Origin: Candidatus Hepatincola sp. Av
GTDB lineage: Bacteria; Pseudomonadota; Alphaproteobacteria; WRAU01; Hepatincolaceae
Assembly: GCA_023518375.1 (NCBI GenBank)
Contig: CP068450.1
Location: forward strand, 744,001-808,000
DNA length: 64,000 nucleotides
Reading direction: 5' to 3'
Part shown: one piece after another, positions 37,933 to 47,335 of the stretch
Layout: every line of letters starts with the position of its first letter
Position numbering within the stretch: position 1 is the first letter of the stretch
Notes under the pieces: model-generated
What the model was told of the DNA's origin: nothing
Databases searched by the model: none
The model's input: only the letters and a program-made list of their open reading frames with translations
Program-made: the position numbers and the translations under genes

Positions 37933-38628
37933 ATGACTTTTAACAATCCACATTATATAGGCGTAAACACTACGAAAATACTTTGTAAACCTAACTGTAA
38001 AGATTTAACTAAAGTTGCGGAATCCCATAAAATAGTATTTGCTACTTTAGCAGAAGCACATACTAAGAATTTCATCAAATGTAGTAAATGCTTTCACAAG
38101 TCCTCAAAAATACTAAGGGATAACTTATTAAGGGCAGAGTTTAAAAGTATTATGGATACTCCCATTGGTCAGTTAACATTCTTGTTTCATCATAACAATT
38201 TAAGCCAAATTTTATTTGATAATGATAAAGATTTACTAGCAAAAACTAAACATATCCCACTTAATAATAACTATCCCTCTTTTCAAATTGTAGAAAATAT
38301 TTTTACTAAATATTTTAAAAAAGAAAAGGTAGACTTTACTAACATTCCCATAAAAATAACTGGCACCAGTTTTCAACAACAAGTTTTTCAAGGGCTTTCT
38401 CATATAAAATATGGGGAGGCTATTAGCTATAAAAGTTTTAGTGAGAAATATTTTAAACTTTCACAACTAAGGGCTGTATCTTCCCAAATAGGTAAGAATC
38501 CATTACCTATTATCTTTCCTTGCCATAGAGTTATTGGCTCTAATAATTCACTAACAGGGTTTTTCGGTGGTCTTGATAAAAAACAAAAGCTATTAGCACT
38601 AGAGGGTAACATCAACACTTGGAAGTAA
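37933..38628 (+). CDS. Ada-N / O6-methylguanine-DNA methyltransferase fusion
   Basis: 231 residues, two repair domains. Residues 1-57 are an Ada N-terminal zinc domain with Cys18, Cys22, Cys50 and Cys53; in Ada one of these accepts methyl groups from phosphotriesters. Residues ~68-231 are an O6-alkylguanine methyltransferase with the acceptor Cys197 in FPCHRVIG and the following GFFGGLDKK segment. The AraC-type helix-turn-helix that separates these domains in E. coli Ada is missing, so it is a repair fusion rather than a classical activator. It lies just beyond the right repeat of the nitrosourea island. N-nitrosoureas methylate guanine O6, so self-resistance is the simplest role. An AGGAG site precedes the ATG. 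Confidence 0.9.
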   Translation: MTFNNPHYIGVNTTKILCKPNCKDLTKVAESHKIVFATLAEAHTKNFIKCSKCFHKSSKILRDNLLRAEFKSIMDTPIGQLTFLFHHNNLSQILFDNDKDLLAKTKHIPLNNNYPSFQIVENIFTKYFKKEKVDFTNIPIKITGTSFQQQVFQGLSHIKYGEAISYKSFSEKYFKLSQLRAVSSQIGKNPLPIIFPCHRVIGSNNSLTGFFGGLDKKQKLLALEGNINTWK

Positions 38629-38885
38629 TAAGGGGAAGGTTTAGATAAGACTTATTTTGTTAAATCAAATAATTCATATTTATTAGATAGTGAATTAATA
38701 TGTATTCCCTAAAGGGAACCAGCTATGGCAACACATACAAAAATTTCAATCAATGTAATATATGTAATATTTTTGCAATGTAACATTGTTGTTTTATAAT
38801 AAGATATGGAGTGAAATAATTCCTAAAAGAACCAATCATAAGTTTGTATATAAGAAATTAGTACTATTATAACAGGACTTAACCT

Positions 38886-40091
38886 ATGCTCATCAATCGT
38901 AACTATACTCTATTATTTATAGCCCAATTTATTACAGTTTTAGGTAACTGGTTATTACTTGTGGCGGTTCCCATTTATATTTTTCAAACTACAGGTTCAT
39001 CTTTCATGATGTCTGTTGCTTATGCCATTGAGATTTTAGCCACTGTCTTTATCATGCCATTTGGTGGTGTTTTTTCCGACCTAATCAACCGCCACAAAAT
39101 ACTCTATGGTGGTGACTTCATTAGCTGTTTGATTGCTCTTATACTTGTAATTTGCTTATGGTTTAAGCCAACTTCTATCCTTTTATTGCTACCACTATTA
39201 TTTATCCTTGCTGCCATAGGATCTGTACAACATCCAGCTTTTCAAGGCAAGGTACCTGAAATTGTAAATAAAAACCAACTAGGTAATGCCAATTCTTACT
39301 TTGCTTTTATTAATCAATTTATGAGTATGCTAGGTCCTTTAATTGGAGTTACCATTATTAGTTTTTTAGGAGTTATTAATGCCATTATTGTTGATGCTTT
39401 TAGCTATTTAGTTTCTGCAATTATTTTACTTTTTATACAGTATGAATATATTAAACAAGCTACCGTTATTAATCTTGCTAAAATATTTAGTGATTTAAAA
39501 AAGGGCTGGCAATATACTTTCGCCCACCCTCTTATGGGTTCTGCTACCATTATGTTTACCGTTTACTGTATTTCTTTAGGCTTAATTCAAGGAAGTATTT
39601 ATTTTTTTCTGTTGCATGTTTTATCTTTTTCCAATAGTCAATTAGGGATTGTTCTAGCGGTTAGAGGTTTAGGAGCAGTGATTGGAGCTTTATTAACTCC
39701 TAAAGTAAATAAATACTTTGCGAAAGGACGCTTTATGTTGTGGTGTATTATCTTAAGTGCTATAGGAGTTAGCTTGCATATGGCAACTAAAAACCTAATT
39801 GCCATATCTTTATTAGGAGGTTTTTGTATGTTCTGTGAAGGTATGATTGCCGTTACCATGTTTACCTTAAGGCACCACACTGTTCCCCAAAATATGCTAG
39901 GTAAAGTTGTGGGTATTAGCCGTCCTATGAGCTGGGCAACCATTCCCCTTGGAGCTGTAATTGGTGGCTATTACATTGGCATCAATTATTATATTGTCTT
40001 TATTATTGCGGTGATATCACAATTAGCAGCTTTTGCCGTTGGTTTCTTCTCACCTCTTAATCAAAGTGATAAGGAGATATATAAAAGCTAA
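38886..40091 (+). CDS. MFS transporter (second exporter of the island)
   Basis: 401 residues, about twelve membrane helices. The loop motif GGVFSDLINRHKIL between helices 2 and 3 is the MFS signature, and HPAFQGKVPEIV with the start NYTLLFIAQFITVLGNWLL place it in the MFS_3 exporter group. It sits between two alkylation-repair genes and its end overlaps the convergent alkA-like gene by four bases. Export of a toxic small molecule is likely. It is not a close copy of the exporter at 35036. Confidence 0.82.
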   Translation: MLINRNYTLLFIAQFITVLGNWLLLVAVPIYIFQTTGSSFMMSVAYAIEILATVFIMPFGGVFSDLINRHKILYGGDFISCLIALILVICLWFKPTSILLLLPLLFILAAIGSVQHPAFQGKVPEIVNKNQLGNANSYFAFINQFMSMLGPLIGVTIISFLGVINAIIVDAFSYLVSAIILLFIQYEYIKQATVINLAKIFSDLKKGWQYTFAHPLMGSATIMFTVYCISLGLIQGSIYFFLLHVLSFSNSQLGIVLAVRGLGAVIGALLTPKVNKYFAKGRFMLWCIILSAIGVSLHMATKNLIAISLLGGFCMFCEGMIAVTMFTLRHHTVPQNMLGKVVGISRPMSWATIPLGAVIGGYYIGINYYIVFIIAVISQLAAFAVGFFSPLNQSDKEIYKS

Positions 40092-40960
40092 GAATGTTGC
40101 TCTAACAAAAACCAAATGTAATTAGAAAAGTAAGATGAATAAGGCTGTACTTTATTTTTAATATTATCAACATTTAAGTTATGTTTTTGCAACCATTTAT
40201 TTATAGAATAATCATTTTCTATAAAAATGTTATTATCTACAGTATTACGCAAAGCCACACTAGCACAAGTCCACTTACCAATACCTTTAATAGGTAATAA
40301 TAACTCTTGAATTTCCTCATAAGTAAAAATTTTATCTTCTAAGGTTGGAGTTTCTAAAAATATATTAGTAACCTCTACTATAGCCCTTTGTTTTTGTTTG
40401 CTAAAACAAGTAATAGATTTTAACTTACTTATATCAAGTAGCTGTGGGCTTAACACAAAATAGTGTTTAAAATTATTTATATCTTTTTTAGTTTGCAATA
40501 ACAAATTAAAGAAGTTATTAAGCATAGTATTGGCAGCTTTAGTAGTTACAAGCTGGGACATAATTGCTCTAATAATTGCCTCATAAATACCCCAAGATTT
40601 TTGTATAGGTATACATAAATCATTATTATAAATTTCTTTAAAGCCTTCTATAAACTGAAAATGATTATTAATAGTTTTGTAATTAACCTCAAAACCTAAC
40701 ATAACGGTAATTTTTTGAAGTAACCATTTTTCTTCTTCTTGGTTTAGCTTAATTCCATGTAGTTCAACTATACAATTATTATCCTTAAAACTAATTTTAC
40801 AAAAAACATCTTTATTAAACCACGACCTACGGTAATAGGAACTACCTATGACTTGTTCTATATTAGTAATAGCTCTTTTTTCATTACAGGATAGCCAATA
40901 ATTAAATTGGTAGCTCTTCGGTAAAGGTAGTTCTATTGAATAAAACATTGTGGAATTCAT
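40088..40960 (-). CDS. alkA: DNA-3-methyladenine glycosylase II, AlkA-like
   Basis: 290 residues, the length of AlkA. An N-terminal mixed domain precedes the helix-hairpin-helix/GPD domain: LLPIKGIGKWTCASVALR is the hairpin, and the catalytic Asp lies in FIENDYSIN, matching the PDDY segment of E. coli AlkA. No Fe-S cysteines follow, as in AlkA and unlike EndoIII or MutY. It excises 3-methyladenine and 7-methylguanine. Next to an Ada-Ogt fusion and an N-nitrosourea operon, it completes a methylation-damage repair set. It converges on the MFS gene. Confidence 0.85.
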   Translation of the reverse strand: MNSTMFYSIELPLPKSYQFNYWLSCNEKRAITNIEQVIGSSYYRRSWFNKDVFCKISFKDNNCIVELHGIKLNQEEEKWLLQKITVMLGFEVNYKTINNHFQFIEGFKEIYNNDLCIPIQKSWGIYEAIIRAIMSQLVTTKAANTMLNNFFNLLLQTKKDINNFKHYFVLSPQLLDISKLKSITCFSKQKQRAIVEVTNIFLETPTLEDKIFTYEEIQELLLPIKGIGKWTCASVALRNTVDNNIFIENDYSINKWLQKHNLNVDNIKNKVQPYSSYFSNYIWFLLEQHS

Positions 40961-40988
40961 ATTTTATAACACTTGTATTTTATAACGC

Positions 40989-42080
40989 TTAAACCTTAAT
41001 TTTTTCAAATTCTTCTATGGCTCTTAGAATTACATTATCCATATTATAATATTTATATTCAGCTAATCTTCCTATAAATAAAGTATCTTTTAATTTACTA
41101 ACTTCTTCTTGGTACTTGGCTACAATGTTAAAATTTTCAGAGGTTGGAATAGGGTAATATGGCTCCCCTTCACTTTTTGAAAACTCAAATGATACCGTAG
41201 TTTTAGCATGCTTTTGGTTAGTTAAATATTTGTATTCTGTAATTCTAGTAAAATCATAATCATTGGGGTAATTAACTACAGGAGCATTTTGATATTTTTC
41301 CTGATTATAAGTTTTAAATTGGAAATCTAATGAACGATAAGGTAATTTACCATGTTTATAATTAAAGAATTCATCTAAGGCTCCACAGTAAACTAATTTT
41401 TTATATAACAAGGAGTCTTTAATTTTAAAGAAATCCGTTTTTAGTTTCACTGTAATATTTGGATGTTTTAAGATATTCTCAAATAATTTTGTATAACCAT
41501 GTAAAGGCATTCCTTGATATACATCTGTAAAATAACGGTTATCAAAATTTTCTCTAATAGGAATACGGGCAGTCACAGACTTATCTAGTGCTGCAGGATA
41601 AACTCCCCACTGCTTTTTGGTATAGTTTTTAAAAAATTTTTCAAAAAGCTCAACTCCAATTCTAGAAATAATAATATCTTCTGAAGTTTTAATATTTTTT
41701 TTATTAACTTTAACTTTATTAAAAAACTCATGAATAGTAAAAACGTTGTAGTTAGTACCATATAGTTGGTTAATAGTATTAATATTAATAGGCATTGGCA
41801 GTAGCTTGCCATCTATAAAAGTTAATACATAATGTTGAAAATAATGCCAAGCAGTATATAAAGATAAAAAATCCCATACTTTTTTATGGTTAGTATGAAA
41901 AATATGAGGGCCATATTGATGAATTAAAATTCCATCTGAATTGTAACAATCAAAGGCATTGCCAGCAATATGAGAGCGTTTATCTATAATGCACACCTTA
42001 GCATTATGTTTTTCAGCAACTAAACGTGCCAATACGGTTCCAGCAAAACCAGCTCCTACTATTAAATAATCATATTGCAT
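40989..42080 (-). CDS. glf: UDP-galactopyranose mutase
   Basis: 363 residues. FAD-binding GAGFAG at residues 8-13, then the family motifs HIAGNAFDCYN, YGPHIFHTNHKKVWDFL and, near the middle, TKKQWGVYPAALDKSV and RIPIRENFDNRYFTD. It interconverts UDP-galactopyranose and UDP-galactofuranose for surface glycans. It is last in the block inserted between mtaB and ftsY and has no obvious link to the nitrosourea genes. Confidence 0.93.
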   Translation of the reverse strand: MQYDYLIVGAGFAGTVLARLVAEKHNAKVCIIDKRSHIAGNAFDCYNSDGILIHQYGPHIFHTNHKKVWDFLSLYTAWHYFQHYVLTFIDGKLLPMPININTINQLYGTNYNVFTIHEFFNKVKVNKKNIKTSEDIIISRIGVELFEKFFKNYTKKQWGVYPAALDKSVTARIPIRENFDNRYFTDVYQGMPLHGYTKLFENILKHPNITVKLKTDFFKIKDSLLYKKLVYCGALDEFFNYKHGKLPYRSLDFQFKTYNQEKYQNAPVVNYPNDYDFTRITEYKYLTNQKHAKTTVSFEFSKSEGEPYYPIPTSENFNIVAKYQEEVSKLKDTLFIGRLAEYKYYNMDNVILRAIEEFEKIKV

Positions 42081-42219
42081 AATTAACCTTCCTATTAAAA
42101 TCTTTATTATTACATATAATAATTTTCTATATATATTAGCATGGCTTATGTTATTTGTATAATATGTTAAAACCTATTATAATAAAGTTTTTATAAATTT
42201 GAATTGTATTAGTATCAAA

Positions 42220-43071
42220 ATGTTTAACTTTTTTCGCACTCAAAAATTAGATTCAGCAATCTTAGAACAAATTGAAGATGAACTTATTCTTGCTGATTTA
42301 GGATCTAACTTAACTAAGTTAGTAATAGAAGAACTAAAAAAAGTTCCTAACATGAAAGATATTACAGTAACAGAATTAAAATTTACTGTAGCGAAAATTT
42401 TACAAAAAGAAATTCTTAAATACTATAAAAAAGATACACTATTTGTTGATGATACCCCTTATGTAATTTTAGTGTCAGGTACTAATGGTAGTGGTAAAAC
42501 TACCTCCATTGCCAAGTTAGCCTCATACATGAAAAATAATGGCTTTAAAGTTTTATTAGCTCCTTGCGATACTTTTCGGGCAGGTGCTACCAAACAATTA
42601 GAAATTTGGGCTAACCGTATTGGAGTAGATATGTTCAATACTGATGCTAAAGACCCTGCAGCCGTTGCTTACCAGTCTTTAGAACATGCTAAAAAGAATA
42701 ATTACGAGGTTATAATTGTAGATACTTCAGGGCGTTTAACTACAAACACTAACTTAATGGGAGAGTTACAAAAAATTGAACGTTCTTTAACTAAAGTAAT
42801 TCCTGAAGCTCCTCATGAAAGTTTACTGGTATTAGATGCCACCATAGGGCAAACAGCAGTAACTCAAGCCCAAGAGTTTGCTAAAGCTATTAATATTAGT
42901 GGTATTATTATGACCAAACTAGACTCTGAATCCAAAGGAGGTATTTTATTAAATGTAGTTAAATCTTTGCAGATTCCTGTATATTTTATTGGAACAGGAG
43001 AGCAAGAATCTAACTTTCAAGAATTCAATTTAGAAGATTATTTACATAAACTTCTTTCCCTAAGTAAGTAA
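42220..43071 (+). CDS. ftsY: Signal recognition particle receptor FtsY
   Basis: 283 residues from the preferred ATG. The long acidic A domain is absent; the N domain starts at once (FFRTQKLDSAILEQIEDELILADLG is split by helices), then the GTPase part with P-loop GTNGSGKTT, DTFRAGATKQLEIWA, DTSGRLTTN and TKLDSESKGG. A longer frame starts with TTG at 42199, but MFNFF is the usual FtsY opening. It is the membrane receptor for the Ffh particle. In many Alphaproteobacteria ftsY directly follows mtaB. Confidence 0.95.
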   Translation: MFNFFRTQKLDSAILEQIEDELILADLGSNLTKLVIEELKKVPNMKDITVTELKFTVAKILQKEILKYYKKDTLFVDDTPYVILVSGTNGSGKTTSIAKLASYMKNNGFKVLLAPCDTFRAGATKQLEIWANRIGVDMFNTDAKDPAAVAYQSLEHAKKNNYEVIIVDTSGRLTTNTNLMGELQKIERSLTKVIPEAPHESLLVLDATIGQTAVTQAQEFAKAINISGIIMTKLDSESKGGILLNVVKSLQIPVYFIGTGEQESNFQEFNLEDYLHKLLSLSK

Positions 43072-43133
43072 AGTAACTTTCATTTAATATTATAAGTATT
43101 TTTTAATGAATAAAAGTTTAAGAGCTAAATAAA

Positions 43134-43547
43134 TTATTTTTGCAAAGCTATATTTGCCGTATTATAGCCTTCTTGTTGTAACATACTCATTAATTGCACT
43201 AGTTTTTCCGATTTAGAATCTTTATCGGCAGCAATAAGAATAGAACTTTTATTAGTTGTATATTTTCTTAAGTAATAGCTTAACTGGTTAACATTAGTAA
43301 ATTTGTGGTTCTTGGCAACAACATACTCGTTACTACTTGTGATTTCAATAGTAAAATTTTTAGTTAAATTTTCACCGCTATTAGGGGCTTGAGGTAAAGC
43401 TACATTAATACTTTGAATATTAGCTCCTACAATTAGCATAAAAAATAAAATTAACACAAACAGTATATCTATTAAAGGTGTTAGATCTAAAATAGCATCG
43501 GTATGTTCGTGGTTAAAAGTAAATTGCTTGTGGTTTTTAGATGGCAT
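43134..43547 (-). CDS. exbD: ExbD/TolR-family proton channel subunit
   Basis: 137 residues: short cytosolic start, one membrane helix (about residues 27-45) with Asp in LTPLIDILFVLILFFM, and a periplasmic domain. It uses the proton gradient with ExbB to energise TonB. It overlaps the exbB stop by 11 bases and closes the receptor-tonB-exbB-exbD operon. Context makes ExbD more likely than TolR. Confidence 0.88.
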   Translation of the reverse strand: MPSKNHKQFTFNHEHTDAILDLTPLIDILFVLILFFMLIVGANIQSINVALPQAPNSGENLTKNFTIEITSSNEYVVAKNHKFTNVNQLSYYLRKYTTNKSSILIAADKDSKSEKLVQLMSMLQQEGYNTANIALQK

Positions 43548-44031
43548 TTTGGAGTATCTTCTTTTTTGCTTTAATATATATAGTTTCTAACCTAATTTGT
43601 AAAATAGCTTGTAGAAAATATAACACACAGCTAGCTATAATAGACATAATTAAACCAATCGCTGTAGTTAGCATAGCTTCCCATAAACCATTAGCTAAAA
43701 TATGAGGACTAACTGATACTTTTAAGTGTGAAATTGTAGCAAATGTTTTAATGATTCCTAAAATAGTGCCTAACAAGCCTATACTAGGAGCAATAACCCG
43801 AATAAATCTTAAAAAACCAAAATTACGGTAATATAAAAGCTGCAATTGATACATATAAAAATCTAAACTTTTTTCATTATTACTGTTAGCTAATGCTAGC
43901 TCTACTGCTTTATTAATATTACTAGTGCTAAATAAAAAAATACATCTTTCTATTATAACTGCTAGTAAAACTACAGATAATAAGGCAAAAACCCAAAATA
44001 GGCTTCCCACATTATTAATCATATTTGCCAT
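43537..44031 (-). CDS. exbB: ExbB/TolQ-family proton channel subunit
   Basis: 164 residues, a short form of the family with three membrane helices (about residues 10-30, 78-105, 115-140). The conserved segment APSIGLLGTILGIIKTF and the following GLWEAMLTTAIGLIMSI are typical. It forms the proton channel with ExbD. The usual long N-terminal periplasmic part is missing. Confidence 0.88.
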   Translation of the reverse strand: MANMINNVGSLFWVFALLSVVLLAVIIERCIFLFSTSNINKAVELALANSNNEKSLDFYMYQLQLLYYRNFGFLRFIRVIAPSIGLLGTILGIIKTFATISHLKVSVSPHILANGLWEAMLTTAIGLIMSIIASCVLYFLQAILQIRLETIYIKAKKKILQNAI

Positions 44032-44104
44032 ATTTAATATCCTTAACTTTCAAATTCTTATTATAACTAATATAAGTATTAATATCTTATATATTTCTTT
44101 TCAC

Positions 44105-44653
44105 TTAAGTATTTTTAAGATTGTAATTAACTGAAAATTCTACCCAGCCACCAATTCTAACATTATTTCTTACAATGGGATTAATTTTCCACTTACTTAC
44201 TGTTTTCAAGGTTGCTTCATCTAGAATTTTATAATTAGAAGATTTTATGATAACTATTTTTTGAATATCCCCTGCCTTATTTACTAAAGCTCTTAAAGAA
44301 ATGGTTCCCATTATTCCCAACTCTATAGCTCTAGGTGGGTAATAAAGTGGAGTTTGCTTAGCAAAGGTTGGGTTTTTAGCAATAACAGTAGTGGAGTTTG
44401 GAGCTTTTTTATTTATTCCCACATTTTTTTTAGTAGCACTAGCAGGCTTTACAAGGCTTTGGTGTACTACACTCTTTTGAAACTTAATAGCTAAGATCTT
44501 ACTTTCATTAGCCGAAGAACTAACTTGACTATGAAAATCTATAGTACTTATAAAACTATGTTTTTCATGAAAATAAAAAGATATACCTAAAAGGTGAATC
44601 CACAAAGAAATTAATAAGCAACGATTCCAGTTTATAAAATTATTTTTTACCAT
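44105..44653 (-). CDS. tonB: TonB energy-transducing protein
   Basis: 182 residues. An N-terminal membrane anchor (about residues 10-27), a Lys/Ser/Thr-rich periplasmic linker rather than the usual Pro-rich one, and a C-terminal TonB domain (about residues 100-180) with YYPPRAIELGIMGTISL and ILDEATLKTVSKWKINP. It spans the periplasm and pulls on the TonB box of the receptor. It starts inside the receptor gene (7-base overlap). Confidence 0.88.
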   Translation of the reverse strand: MVKNNFINWNRCLLISLWIHLLGISFYFHEKHSFISTIDFHSQVSSSANESKILAIKFQKSVVHQSLVKPASATKKNVGINKKAPNSTTVIAKNPTFAKQTPLYYPPRAIELGIMGTISLRALVNKAGDIQKIVIIKSSNYKILDEATLKTVSKWKINPIVRNNVRIGGWVEFSVNYNLKNT

Positions 44654-46998
44654 TTATAACTAACTAAAACTTTAAAATTCCTACCTGGTTGTTCATAATA
44701 AGATGAAACAAGTTGATAGCTAACATCAAATATATTATCAATCCCTAAGTAAATCGTCAAATTATCTGTAGATAATGGCATGATTTGATAGTAAATATCA
44801 TTTAAAAAATACGAATCACGATAAGCTGGATTATCAGGTGAATTATAAGGATTATGCTCATCTGGTGGATTCACTTGATTAAAATCTGCAGCATAAGTTA
44901 TTCTATAGCCTATTGCTGTTCTTTTTTTAGCATCAAAATTATAAATAAAGTTAGTAACTATAGTATGTGGCATAATATTAGTTAAATATTCACCTGTATC
45001 AGACTTACCTGTGGTATAAGCATAACTAGTTTTAATATCAAACTGGTTATAAGAATAAGTACCTTCAGCACTAAAGCCATGTAAATTAGCATCTTCAACA
45101 TTTACATATTGGGTAGTAAATGCAGTTATGTTTAAGTCTATAAAATCTTCAGATTTAGTAGCAAAAGTAGCAAAACGTAAACTATAGCTACTGTGGCTAA
45201 AGTCTTGTTGTATCCCAAAACCTGCCTCAACCGTATCATTAGATTCTGGCTTGAGATCTGGATTTGCTATAAAGTGGTTAGAAGGGAAATGTGGTCCTGT
45301 GGCAAAAATTTCTGTCATTTTAGGGGCTCTAAAGCCATGAGCATAATTAGTAAAGAAAACTAGGTTCTCTATAGGTTTGTAAGACAAACCTAACTTAGGT
45401 GAAAGTTGGTAATAATTATTATTAATATCTGTAGTATTCACTGCGGTATAATAATCATACCTTATACCAGGTACTAAATACCATTTACCAATAGAAGACT
45501 TCCACATCAGTTCATCTTGTAAATAAGTACCTGCAAAAGTATCATGGGCCTCAGGAACTCCTGCCATGCCACCATCGTCTAGGCTACCGTCTGCTAAAGT
45601 ATTGGTACTTTTTTGTTTATCCTGATAAACTTCCGCCCCATATAATAAAGTATGTTTTATTGATCCTGTAGCAAAACTATTCACATGTTCGTTATCTATA
45701 CCATAAGTTAGAAAATCCCTTTGCCTATCTTCCCCTGCTTCATTATACAAAGGTGTTGTAGGATCGTTAGTTAAGATTTCTTCTTCTATAGAAATATAAT
45801 CTACATATAATTTTGTTGTAATGTTATGGGTATTATCATCATTCATATATTTATGAGTAATACTAGCAATACTGTTATGGACATCTTTATTTACATCACT
45901 ATCATCTACATAACCAGGGTAAGCATAATCAGGAGCATTAGGTTCTAAACCATTATTGTAAAAACCCATAGTATTAAAATATAAAGAATTATTATTATTT
46001 AGAGTATAGCTAGCTTTAGCTAAAAAACTTGTTATTTTATCATTAGCTCTTAAGGTATCTCCATTGCCTAATTTAATATCACCTGAGGTAGTATAGTTAG
46101 CAGATACTACATAGTCTAATTTATCTGTTCTACCATAGGTTGAAGCCCCTCTTAAAAATTGGTTATTTACACTATCGTAACCTAAGCTAACTCTGGCTCC
46201 AAAATTCTCATTGGGGTCTAGTAAATCTTTAGCATCTTTAGTAGTAAATAAAATTGTTCCCCCCAGTCCACCATTACCATACAATGAAGAAGTTGAACCA
46301 TAAGCCACATCTACGCTCTTAAGCAAGAATGGATCTAAAAATATACTACCATCGTGTTCTGAATAAAAGTTTTGCCTAACACCATCTATTACAAAATTAA
46401 TAGACCGATCATCATACCCTCGCATAGTAATATCTTGCCCATTTTTACGAGTCCCTGTATGGCTTATACCTGCCTCGTTACTAAAGATATCTCCTAAACT
46501 AGTGGCGCCAACATTTTCTACAGAATCCATATCTATGGTTTCTGTTTCAAAAGGTAAATCAAAACTATTATGAGCAGTTTTAGTAGCTACTACTGTAATT
46601 GTTGGTAATTTACTTGTAGGTATATTATTGTTTGCATTGTTTGATTCATTAACTTGAATTTGTTTATTGGAATCTTCAACTATATCAATAGAAGCTTTCC
46701 CATTTATCATAGAAGAATTATTAACGCTATTGTTACTTCCATTATTATTACCTGATTTGCTAGTAGTATTCATAATAGAATTATTATGTTTTGTATGATT
46801 TTGTGTAGCATGGTTTATATTGTTAGAAGATGAGTTTTCATTTTGTATAGATTTTAATTGCGTTGCATCTTCAGGATTCTTACTATTAGTATTTAAGTTA
46901 GTTTCTTTACTTTGTAAATAAGCCTTTCTGATAGAATCTAAATTTATAAAAAATAAAAAAATAAAAAATAAAAAAATAAAAAATACAAATTTAGCCAT
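44647..46998 (-). CDS. TonB-dependent outer-membrane receptor, haem type
   Basis: 783 residues. A very hydrophobic start (residues 4-18) encoded by tandem AT repeats is followed by an Asn/Ser-rich linker (about residues 35-130), a TonB box near TITVVATK, a plug domain (about residues 150-260) and a 22-strand barrel ending KVLVSYKW. Between FRAP and NPDL motifs lies a His-containing segment (TGPHFPSNHF), the arrangement of haem/haemoglobin receptors such as HemR and HmuR. Haem as ligand is therefore likely. The signal peptide is unusual, with no classical cleavage site visible. First gene of its TonB operon; regulation by iron is expected but I see no clear Fur box. Confidence 0.87.
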   Translation of the reverse strand: MAKFVFFIFLFFIFLFFINLDSIRKAYLQSKETNLNTNSKNPEDATQLKSIQNENSSSNNINHATQNHTKHNNSIMNTTSKSGNNNGSNNSVNNSSMINGKASIDIVEDSNKQIQVNESNNANNNIPTSKLPTITVVATKTAHNSFDLPFETETIDMDSVENVGATSLGDIFSNEAGISHTGTRKNGQDITMRGYDDRSINFVIDGVRQNFYSEHDGSIFLDPFLLKSVDVAYGSTSSLYGNGGLGGTILFTTKDAKDLLDPNENFGARVSLGYDSVNNQFLRGASTYGRTDKLDYVVSANYTTSGDIKLGNGDTLRANDKITSFLAKASYTLNNNNSLYFNTMGFYNNGLEPNAPDYAYPGYVDDSDVNKDVHNSIASITHKYMNDDNTHNITTKLYVDYISIEEEILTNDPTTPLYNEAGEDRQRDFLTYGIDNEHVNSFATGSIKHTLLYGAEVYQDKQKSTNTLADGSLDDGGMAGVPEAHDTFAGTYLQDELMWKSSIGKWYLVPGIRYDYYTAVNTTDINNNYYQLSPKLGLSYKPIENLVFFTNYAHGFRAPKMTEIFATGPHFPSNHFIANPDLKPESNDTVEAGFGIQQDFSHSSYSLRFATFATKSEDFIDLNITAFTTQYVNVEDANLHGFSAEGTYSYNQFDIKTSYAYTTGKSDTGEYLTNIMPHTIVTNFIYNFDAKKRTAIGYRITYAADFNQVNPPDEHNPYNSPDNPAYRDSYFLNDIYYQIMPLSTDNLTIYLGIDNIFDVSYQLVSSYYEQPGRNFKVLVSYKW

Positions 46999-47335
46999 AG
47001 AAAAACAAGTAATTCTAATATTGAATTAAGCCTATCTTATAACATAAAAATAAAAAGATGTTAATAAAAAGATGTTGCAACAATATTAGGAAAATTTTTC
47101 TTGTTATGTAAAATTATTATGTAAAATTGTTTTATTTATATATTAATAAATTAAAGCATTAAAATAAACCAAACCTATATACAAACAATAATCCTAAATA
47201 CTTAATTAAAAAGAGTGTTTATTAAAAAATTTAACTGAAAAAATAATTGACAAAAGCCCTAGTAGTTTATATAATAAGAAAGTTTAGCAGACATTAATAC
47301 TATATAAACTTTACAGAGCAAAAAGGAATTTTAAC
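46999..47335. other. Divergent intergenic region
   Basis: About 340 bases between the haem receptor (minus) and the AsnRS-like gene (plus). It contains a near-perfect tandem AAAAAGATGTT pair around 47050-47075 and the strong plus-strand promoter at 47247-47275. No gene is visible. Confidence 0.5.
47247..47275 (+). promoter_or_regulatory. Consensus sigma-70 promoter for the AsnRS-like/pyr operon
   Basis: TTGACA (47247-47252), a spacer of exactly 17 bases and TATAAT (47270-47275): a full-consensus promoter. It lies 60 bases before the ATG at 47336, giving a leader of about 55 bases. Confidence 0.8.
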
